DNA from: Linanthus parryae
Lineage: Eukaryota > Streptophyta > Magnoliopsida > Ericales > Polemoniaceae
Assembly: GCA_023055425.1 (NCBI GenBank)
Contig: JALGPY010000003.1
Coordinates: 53,801,891-53,865,890 of the forward strand
Direction: 5' to 3'
Length of the DNA stretch: 64,000 bases
In this document: piece by piece, positions 56,031-64,000 of the stretch
Layout: every line of letters starts with the position of its first letter
How positions within the stretch are numbered: the stretch's first letter is position 1
Translations under genes and position numbers: made by a program
Notes under the pieces: generated by a model
The model's input: only the letters and a program-made list of their open reading frames with translations
Database searches by the model: none
Told to the model about the DNA's origin: nothing

Positions 56031-56436
56031 ACTTGTCTAGATAGCAACATGTGCAAATTAAAGCCTACTTGTCTAAGTAACAGCAATCTACGAGCATAAG
56101 CCTATCTATTTTGATAGCAGCAGTAAGATTTAAATCCTATATGTCTAGATAGCATCCACACGCGAAAACTAAGCCTATCTGTCTAGATAGCAAATTAAAA
56201 CCTACTTGTTTACGTAGCAGCAATCTGTGAGTATAAGCATATTTACTTGGATAACAGTAATAAGAACTAAAGTATATATGTCTAGATAGCAGCACAAATG
56301 CAATCTAAGGCCTATCTGTTTAGATAGCAGCCAAACGCGGTTTTAAGCCTATATATCTAGATAGCAGCACAAATGCAATCTAATGCCTATCTAGATCGCA
56401 ACCAAACGCGATTTTAAGAATATCTATTTGATAGCG
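56031..56436. repeat. Stem-loop array, ~37-bp period, block 1
   Basis: About 11 units of the type CCTATCTGTCTAGATAGCAG start near 56031, 56063, 56100, 56135, 56173, 56200, 56237, 56272, 56310, 56347 and 56385, with a degenerate one at 56418. Stem CTATCT/AGATAG surrounds a 4-base loop. Variants keep pairing in some units (CTACTT/AAGTA; CTATC/GATAG; CTAC/GTAG). Spacers carry CAATCT or ACGCG-like words. Confidence 0.8.
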
Positions 56437-56623
56437 CCATTATGCTACGAAATACCAGCTTGATCATAAATCATGGCAGCTACACGCGATACTTGCAAGG
56501 CATGGGTTTATCAAATCATGTTCGTAAAAATAGAACTCAAATGTTCGTAAAGCAAAGGCAAAAGCAAAATGCACTTTTATATAATCAAAACATGGAAACA
56601 GAATCCATACATCGAAAGCGTTC

Positions 56624-57064
56624 TCAAAGAACATCCAAGACTTCTACATAGAGCCTATAAACTACAGAAATAATTATGATTGATTCGTCTTCATCATCAA
56701 CGTCCTCGATCAAAACAGAGCTCTTCTTGATGCCCCTGACATGGTGAGATGCCAAATGAACTTCAAAAAACGGAGGCTGCTGATGTGAAGAACAAATGGG
56801 ATGAGCAACCCATGGTGCAGGCACTGTTTGCAGAGTGACTTCCGTCAGAGGTCCTCCAAGGAGGGCTTCCTCAAACATGAATAGGGAAAAGACATATCCA
56901 CTCTAATAAGATAATTTACACCACCAGTCTTTGGAAAGCTTGGGCGAGTCAATGGATTCCTTCGTGGATTTCTTGGGAGCAGAATTAGAGATCCTGAGCT
57001 GGTATGAGTTGTAAAGTGTGGAAGAACAATGTGAAGAACAACAAAAACTCAGAGGGGGTGGCAT
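56624..57064 (-). CDS. Antisense unit 2 of the Tat element, possibly two exons
   Basis: A 53-codon frame from ATG 57064 ([20 protein letters not shown], ending KDWWCKLSY at 56903) is followed by an 84-residue frame at 56624-56878 ([13 protein letters not shown] ... [20 protein letters not shown]). A TATA box (TATATAAA, 57175-57182 on minus) lies 110 bp upstream of the ATG. GGTGTAAATT near 56918 could be a donor joining the frames. No domain is recognised. It could be non-coding RNA. Confidence 0.4.
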
Positions 57065-57174
57065 GATTATCCAATCCTGGTTTTGGATCCGTAAGGAAGG
57101 AGAAATATTCCTCTCAATCGCAAACCCAAGAGGGTGGCAATGGTGAAAAGTAAAAGACCAACTACATAAAGGGG

Positions 57175-57182
57175 TTTATATA
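57175..57182 (-). promoter_or_regulatory. TATA box of antisense unit 2
   Basis: Minus-strand ACTATATAAACCCC is a strong plant TATA context. It lies between the two stem-loop blocks. Confidence 0.5.
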
Positions 57183-57436
57183 GTACCCAGAGAAGGTGAC
57201 TCTTCAGTTCATGGATGAGTCAACAACGTCTCAAAAACAGGCAAGAAACGATGACCCTATTAAATGAACAATACTACTGCAGCCCTAGGAAATAATGGCA
57301 GCTTATGGGGTCTGGGTTCTTTCAAGCATTAAATTATTCAGAATTCAAAAAGAATCGCACAAAGATACTTAATTGGTTTTCCGCACAACAGCAAACGTGT
57401 GTGATTTCGCGCGACTATAGCAACAATATGTGAGTG

Positions 57437-57593
57437 TAAGCCTATCTACCTAAGATAGCAACAAGACAAAGCCTATCTGCTTATATAGCAAAACCAAAAG
57501 CCCGCCTACTTCAATAGCAAAATACGCAAGTGTAAGCCTATCTGTCCAGATATCAACAATACGCGAGCATAAGCCTATCTGTATAGATAGCAG
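57437..57593. repeat. Stem-loop array, ~37-bp period, block 2
   Basis: Five units: CCTATCTACCTAAGATAGCA near 57440, CCTATCTGCTTATATAGC, GCCTACTTCAATAGC, CCTATCTGTCCAGATATC and CCTATCTGTATAGATAGCAG near 57574. It is the same family as 56031-56436. Confidence 0.75.
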
Positions 57594-57807
57594 TACTTTA
57601 ACCAAGCTCATTCATGAATAATGGCAAAGCCCAAGCGGCTTACGCGTTAGCATTGACACGCCAATAAAACAACAGTCAAGGACACAAGTCAGAGAGCAAA
57701 ACAATGTTTAAACATGCGCGAAGCAGAAACAGGAACAAAAGCTCGCGGCCATATAAGGCCCAAAAGTTCACATCAAAAGATAGTTCAAAAAGAAACATTA
57801 AACTAGA

Positions 57808-60800
57808 TTATTGATCTTCAAACAAGTCTTTAAGAAGGGAATCTCCGGCTGACATCCTAATCCAGTTGGCAGCTAGTTGATCCAGGCTATCCTTGTTGCT
57901 CCCATGATGCCTTGCAGCTTTCTCAAACTCCCTGTTAGCTTTCTCAAGTACCTCCTTACGCGCATTAAGGTCAGCCTTTTCCTTTCTATAGTTGGAGTAT
58001 TGAGACCTGATTTGTGTAGAATTGATGATCCTAGTCAACCTGTACAAGGAAATCCAAGTCTAATCTCCCAGCCGCGATTTGTTGAAGGCTATTCGCGCTC
58101 GAAAGAAGACTTTGAGCACTGGAAACCGAGGTGTTTGATGGAGTTGTGTTGTGTACTCTCTCTAAAAGAATAGCCATCTCCTTGAAAAAATCTCCTCTGT
58201 CTCTAGGCGCTAGTTCCAGAATTCTTGTAAACGTAGTTGGGTACGATATGGGCACCTTCATAAGCCATTCAAGGCAAGCTTGATCAATACCTGCACATGC
58301 GAAGGTGAAAGTAAAGTACTTAGAGAAAGCATAAGATCATGTACCATGCACCAGAAGGGGAATTGTCTTACCAGTTCCTTCAACAATCTGCTGAAGTGAG
58401 GCAATAGGAGTCCCTGTTTGACCACCACTGGAAGAGGCTGTTGCAGATAACATTTGGTCTGCTAAAACTTCATATGCGAAGTACTCCTCAGGGATAGTAT
58501 AGTGCCTTTCGGCAACAACTGGTTCAGAAACTTGCGAACCCCACACTGCCCATTGATTTTGAGAAAAAAAGCGCATCTAGGTGAAAGCTATAGGAGTCAA
58601 AAACCATGCTAGGAAGTGACAAGTTTTCATTTGGGACCTTTGAGGATGCAACACCTCTTGAGGTATCATATACAGTGGGGGAGGTCCTTGCTGGTACCTT
58701 AGTCGCGGCTGCAGGAGTACTGGTTTTGGAAGTCGCGTCTTGATGATGTTCAGACATAACTACATCTTCACTCCTTTCTCCCGCCTCGTTTATGCCCGGC
58801 TCAGACTCTGGCGCTTGTGACACACTATCGCGTGCGACATCGGGTTGTGTCCTGGGAGTTGCAGCAATATTGGCATCAAGAGCGGGTGCTTGAACATCTG
58901 TCATGGCCTGGTCAGGCGCGATGTTATCCACATTTTACTCAGGCTCAGTCTCTCCTTGGTTGGTTGTCACATATTCAGGAAAAGGACTTGAGATCCCCGC
59001 CTCATCAGCAAAATTAACTCGCTCGGCCGTTTCAAGGGGAGCCCATGTTGGAAAAATAGTTGTAGGAGAAACATCTCTTAATAAAGTTCCCTCCTCTCTT
59101 CCTTCAGCACTTTGTTCTCGCTCTTCTTGAAGTGCTTCCTCCTCTTGCTCTTGTTCAACGACGAACTCCAGTGCTCGCTTTCAATATCAAACATTTCAAT
59201 TCCAGGTCCTTGTGAGGTGACTGCAGTTTCTGGAGGCGCGACCTCCATTCCTCCTAGATCCTTGTCTTTTAGATTGACCTGTTTTCCCTCGACAATAGCA
59301 GGGGGCACGACGATGGCACTGCGCAGCTTGCAGGGCTCTTGTACCAATGGATCAACATCTGTTTCACAAGGAAAGTTCAGTTAGTCCTGGAGAAATCAAT
59401 TATAAAGGCTGAAAGGGCCATGGCAACGAGACCCACTCTTTCCGCTCTCACATGGGATATCAGCGCAGAGATTATCGTCGGTTCCTTTGGATTTCGCGTG
59501 ACCTGATTAAGTGTGGAGTGAATCACTATTTTTTCACGAAGTTAATATGAAGAACGATGATGCTAAGGAGGTGGATATATCTGAGGATTCCCCACAATGA
59601 TCCCTTAACCATCTGCGAATATCATATCTAGATACCCCATGATATATTGCGCCTAAGATAAATTCGTAGTGCGACAATGCAAATTTAAAATCGTACCTTC
59701 TTCGTCCTCATCGCCAGTAAGGTCGTGGAAGGCCGTCTGCGATTGTTGCATCTGGGCAATAGTTGAACGAGTTCGACGATCGGCTAGGCGCGAAATAGGC
59801 CTTTGTGGAGGCCCTCGTTCTTTGACACTTTTCTGCAAAGCCTCTTGGATCTGCCTATCTTCTTCTTCTTTTTCTTTCCTTTCTCTCTCCTCAGCCATGG
59901 TCTTGGGCTCTGTGATTGCTTCTTCCTCATTCATGACTCCCATCTCTCCCATCTCCTCCTCATCGGAATTTTCGCTGCCTATAGCAAAGTGAAAGCAATG
60001 TCCTAGGGGCTTATCAACAAAGAGTTTGTTATGAAAAAGGGGAGACAAAGAGGTGAGATGATTACCTTTCCTCCTAATAAATTTTGTCTTAGCAGCAGTC
60101 TGCTTGCCAGGAAGGGCCTTCTTAGCTGGAGAAGTAGTCTCCTGGGTAGCTGGTTCGCTCCTAGGACGCTTTGATTGCTGAGTGGCTGTGCCACTAGCTT
60201 CGGGTTCGTCAGCATTCCTCTTCCTCACGGACGTCTTGCTAGTTGGTGCTAGATAGGCCTTTAGTGCATCGGAGACCAATTATTGGGCTTCAGAGGTCGT
60301 GGGCTTCGTCGGAGTAATACGAATGTTAGGCGCGGACGCCTTCTTCGCTCGCAGGAAATCCATAAAGCTTACGTTGCGATCCCCGGACACGAAGTGCCTC
60401 AGACAACATTGTCATAAAGAGGGGCAGGTTAAGAGTGTAGTTTATATATATATATATAAGAATAAAGGAAACGTACGCGAGCGTACCTGTTTGAAGTCAT
60501 CCACATATGACCTTCGCCCTGAAGGAATTCTGCTCAAAAATGGCAATCTTCTCATCAAGAATCAATTGTGCACACATATGATGATCCTTGGCCAATAGAG
60601 AGTAGAATCCATATTGGGAATCGTCCCGACCACGGTTTGTTTTGAAAGGATATTCTTTTGTTAGAATCGCAGGTGCCTTGCTGGGTTGAAGTTGGGCCCG
60701 AGGCTTGATAAGACGGTGAATTTGGAAGTTCCAGAAATTAACCCAACCGGGAGTGTTCCGCCCTTTTCTGCTTCGTGCAGGCTGAAACAAGGGAAGCTCA

Positions 60801-62569
60801 ACAACTAGTATGGCGGCACTCTTCTCATATATCAACCCATCATAGCAGCCTTTGACAATGGAATCGGACCATAGGGGAGGTGTGACGGCATCATAGCCAA
60901 ATTGGGGACTCAAACGGATGGGATCATAGAAAATAGCGATCCGTTTGTAGCTAGGCGTTTCAGGACCTGGAACGTACTCTGGTAGAGCAGGCGGATACCC
61001 CCTTCGAACCAAGTTAACGAATCACCCATAAATCCAATCTCCTTCAGTTATATGCTCAGCTTCAAACTCGATGTCCTCCTCGGGGTAAAAGCCTTCCAAG
61101 AAAACATTTTTTTCCAACCGGGAACACATAGTGCCTTGGCTCGAATTAGCGAATGTCGTCGCATATCAAAGCAAAGGTGCATTGAGGGGCCCTTGTCTTG
61201 TACCAACTCCACGTTCGAGGGCAAAAGTCGACTTTCTTGGCATTAGGCGCGTTCCATAATTCCATGTTGACAGGGACAGGGGCATACGCGATCCACCTTT
61301 CAAAAGCCCACATAGACAGGAACGCATTATTAATGAAGGATACAACATCAAACCTACCCTGCGAATGCTCAACGTGCATCACGGCTAAATCCTGACGATG
61401 GTAAAACATGCCTAAGACAAGGGGCCCTAGGGACACCTTTTGTTTAAGCGTCAGTTTAACAGCGATTGCAATTATGTGGATGAAGACTCCGTCGCGAGGG
61501 GACCCGTCTTTCAAATAGCATGACAGCCATACACAAAGAAAGCCACATAAGGTAAAGGCGGCACCTTTTCCTTCGATACCGGTAAGGGCTTCTGGATATT
61601 TCTCTCGCCACTCTCGAGCTACATTTGGTTTGACAAAGTCCATGAAAAAGAACATCACCCACTTCGACCAAATGTTCTTCGCGCGGGAAGCCACGGACAT
61701 ATATGTGTCGCAAGGCTTGATCGCGTTTGGCTTCCATATCGAAGCATCCTTCTTCATATCCACTATGCGAATCTTCATTTGTTCAAAGATAGTGAGTTCC
61801 TCTTTAGAAGTCATAGGAGCCAAGGAGTCGACACTCCCCATGCTCGGAAGATGCAACAAAGCCTATGACTTCCATAGTAGGCGCGTCTTCGAAATTGGGG
61901 AAATGAAAGGTATGAGTCTTCTTGGAATATCTCGAAAATAGGGTCTGCAGCATCACATGGTCGACCCTAACACTAAGGCCTTTCGTCGCGCGAACGCCAT
62001 GAAAAATATTGGACCGCTTCAGTTCCTTCTTGTAGTTATTGAGGATGAACTCCGTCCACTCCTCCATCGATTTGAGGCCCTCCATGAAGTCCTGGGGAAG
62101 GACATCAGTGAACGCATACATACCGGCTTTGAGGCCGAGCCGTTGTACGTCTTGGGTACTGGAAATGTCCTAGTCGGAATTCTCCGGTTCTGGAACCAGT
62201 TGCAGTGTGTCCTCTAATGGAGACGCTTGGAGTGTGGTCGCCTTGACGGTAGCCATGAAGAAATCATCCGCACCCATGTAGGGGGCTTTGCACCAAAGGT
62301 CCTTGGGGAGTTCTGGCAACTCATCGACTTCTTTGTTAGATTTCCTGGGATCCATTTCTGTAAACACATGAACATCAGACCTAAATTGGGTCGCATGCAA
62401 AGAATATATGGGAAGTATATCTGCTAGTCTGATTTCAAATTCAAAATGGAAGGGGGGAAGAACACTAACCTTGTTGACGAGGTCTGGGTGCCTGAATTGC
62501 TTGGGAGACTCTGTCGAGAAGTTGATCAAAGGTCTCGGATTCTTCCTGAAGATTCTCTCTTTGGCTCAT
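57808..62569 (-). pseudogene. Antisense spliced gene of the Tat element, plant mobile domain type
   Basis: Exon 1 is 62569-62470 (MSQRENLQEESETFDQLLDR). Introns at 62358-62469, 59979-60065, 59359-59696 and 58291-58371 have GT-AG ends and keep the frame; another donor is at 60486. Exon 2 encodes ELPELPKDLW, the plant mobile domain core (AREWREKYPEALTG, CGFLCVWLSCYLKDGSPRDG, SLGPLVLGMFYHRQDL, DVVSFINNAFLSMWAFERW) and RRGYPPALPEYVPG. Later exons give a nuclear-type basic/acidic region (KRPRSEPATQ, EERERKEKEEEDRQIQEAL) and a C-terminal helical part (EVLEKANREFEKAARHHG). Breaks: TAG 62170, frameshifts near 61830, 61107-61113 (A7), 59090 and 58565, TGA 61022, a stop after SEAQ near 60280, TAA 58937, and a frameshift near 58040. 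Antisense genes of this kind are known in Tat elements; their role in transposition is unclear. Confidence 0.82.
60434..60462. repeat. (TA)n run inside the second antisense intron
   Basis: A short TATATATATATATA run lies between donor 60486 and the next exon. Confidence 0.8.
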
Positions 62570-62620
62570 AAATTTGAGTCCCAACGACGGAAGAAAAGTT
62601 CTAATCGAAGAAATGAAAGG

Positions 62621-62630
62621 GTTTAAATAG
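62621..62630 (-). promoter_or_regulatory. TATA box of the antisense gene
   Basis: Minus-strand CTATTTAAACCC lies about 55 bp upstream of ATG 62569. This shows the antisense gene has a promoter inside the element, independent of the LTR. Confidence 0.6.
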
Positions 62631-62951
62631 CCCTCAAGATTGAAGAGTCATGACTGATGACGATCGCTGAGCCAGCAACGCTTCGATAACTGGCAAAATT
62701 GGTGACCTATCAGATCATTATGAGTTATTCTTGCCTGAAAAATTTGCAAAAATCTGTGGGTGGCGTCTATTTAACTTCGCAATGGCCACGCTTCATCAAA
62801 GGCTATACGGCGTCTCGAAACCCTAGGAAATCATGGCTATAACAGGGGGCTAGGGATTCGAATTCAAAAAAAAAAAATACGAGGATCTGCATGGGGACCA
62901 CGCACAGCTGATTTTGCGCGACTACACGGCAAACGCGCGCGTGACATTCGC

Positions 62952-62966
62952 GCAAAAGGGGGTTAA
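62952..62966 (+). promoter_or_regulatory. Polypurine tract of the Tat element
   Basis: CAAAAGGGGGTTAA directly precedes the 3' LTR. Confidence 0.85.
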
Positions 62967-63586
62967 TGTAGATGGTGCTTCCTAGACAGACAGATCATAG
63001 CCACGTGGCAGTCATCCAGCACATCTAACTGTGCTCCGCATACATCAGTCACTAATCATACTTATCCACGTCGGGGCTGCGAGACAGGGCCACCCGCGAT
63101 ATCAACCACACGGGACCTGTAGGGACTTAGTGGTTTGGAGGCTAGACTAAGGTCTGTCGCGCGCGAACGACAACGAAGTTCGCGCGCGACCCCTTGTAAC
63201 TGACTTTTAGAGACTTAATGACCACGTCCTATAAACCCTGTTGATCTCATAACGGTCTCCGGTATTTGCGTACAGGTGCGTAACGTTCCCTATATATAAG
63301 GTCGAAGGTGCCGTTACGGGTCTATCATTAAGCTGCCATTTATGGTGCATTAACCCCCTCAAAACGGTCACTTCCCCACTATATATAGGAAGGTTAGCCC
63401 TCCATGAAAAGGGTTCTGAAGTTCTGCTTCTAAGCTCTATTGATGTCATTAAGCTGTCTCTCTCTCAGATAGATACATTCGCTTACTCTCTCCCTATTCA
63501 CACCCTACACTTCTCTATGTCCATAAACTCAGATCTCCTACATGAGGTGTACACTTGGATCTATCTTGAGGATTGCCTTGTACACA
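62967..63586 (+). repeat. 3' LTR of the Tat element
   Basis: The 620 bp pair with 42381-42985. It keeps a perfect 13-bp hairpin (GTCGCGCGCGAAC at 63156-63168, complement at 63178-63190) and a TATA box CTATATATAAGG near 63289. Confidence 0.92.
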
Positions 63587-63591
63587 CCGCG

Positions 63592-64000
63592 ATCAAGGTG
63601 CTGAGCCACACGGAAGCTACAAGCCAGGAATCAATGGCGCGGCTGAAGCGGAAGCTACGAGCCGAAGGTCAGAGCTGGGAGCTGGTCCAAAAGTCGATGG
63701 CACAGAAGCGAGCTGGCGGCTCGCACGAAATCTGTGTGTGGGAAGATCGAACCGATGTGAGCCGCACGCGCTGATGGAGAAGCATGCGTGTGTGAGTGTT
63801 AGGAGCGTGGAGGCGTTGCTAGGTGGACTGCGGAGGCCAATCGTCGTGAAATTTTGGTAACTTTCTCGGAATTGGATTACGAGTCCAATGAGCCTGATTG
63901 TGAGATGAACCGGTAACCGGAAGATAGCCAAACAGAGATCAGTCCGTGGGTATACGCCACGGCGGCGACGAAACCGAAAACAAACAAGCGGAAATAATAA
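63592..64000. other. Sequence right of the Tat insertion
   Basis: It continues the site interrupted at 42380. It is GC-richer than the rest and has no recognisable gene; the frames at 63517-63931 lack known motifs. It is probably the interior of the element whose LTR lies at 41510. Confidence 0.4.

Larger units (their letters stand above)
42381..63586 (+). mobile_element. Tat-lineage Ty3/gypsy element with nested insertions
   Basis: The element is flanked by CCGCG (42376-42380, 63587-63591). LTRs are 42381-42985 and 62967-63586. It is placed in the Tat lineage because pol carries a second, archaeal-type RNase H and because an antisense gene fills the 3' region. Two solo LTRs (43841-47127 and 49528-52811) inserted later; without them it is about 14.6 kb. 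The LTRs differ by several percent and pol has many breaks, so it is much older than the copia element at 8428. Confidence 0.9.

Noticed and set aside
62170..62529. A stand-alone 119-codon gene
   Set aside because: Its first 57 codons are intron sequence; the true start is exon 1 at 62569, and the frame continues past TAG 62170 into the plant mobile domain.

Overview
The window is nuclear DNA of a flowering plant, most likely a eudicot; the species cannot be read from it. It is AT-rich and dominated by plant transposable elements: Ty1/copia, chromovirus and Tat-type Ty3/gypsy elements, L1 LINEs with DUF4283 and zf-RVT domains, and Stowaway, Tourist, Emigrant and hAT-like DNA elements. The only host gene family is a small histone-fold protein of the NF-YC13 / DPB3 / CHRAC15 type, present as three minus-strand copies (A 2025-2433, B 20189-20614, C 33807-34313).

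Layout. 1-8338: copy A (killed by a 2-bp deletion), AT-rich tandem repeats, a LINE tail, a Stowaway-like and a Tourist-like MITE (the latter carrying a tRNA-like insertion), a broken copia fragment, and fragments of a local ~730-bp repeat. 8339-15962: a hAT-like element split by a complete young copia element (8428-14599, target duplication GTGAT). 15963-20100: more ~730-bp repeats and two Stowaway-like MITEs. 20189-20734: copy B, the intact gene, with paired E2F-type sites upstream. 20990-23815: a 3'-truncated LINE. 23816-28226: a chromovirus remnant in which one LTR has internal sequence on both sides. 28230-33770: AT-rich tandem repeats, then an array of the ~730-bp unit. 33807-34435: copy C, which has lost its stop codon. 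34559-40652: a full-length decayed L1. 40701-41494: an Emigrant-like MITE. From 41510: a copia element whose interior is interrupted by a 21-kb Tat element (42381-63586, target duplication CCGCG), itself carrying two ~3.3-kb solo LTRs.

The Tat element has gag, protease, RT, two RNases H and integrase on the plus strand. Its 3' region carries at least one multi-exon antisense gene (plant mobile domain type) with its own TATA box and frame-preserving GT-AG introns.

The least explained signals are: (i) about 17 short stem-loops with changing stems but a nearly constant five-base loop (TTCAG on +, CTGAA in the sense RNA) in the copia leader; (ii) a ~37-bp-period stem-loop array in the Tat 3' region, placed where antisense units end; (iii) apparent introns at equivalent places in three different chromovirus LTRs; (iv) E2F-type promoter sites plus a PIP-box-like C-terminus in the histone-fold genes, which together suggest a replication-linked role. 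All coordinates and alignments were made by eye, without database searches.
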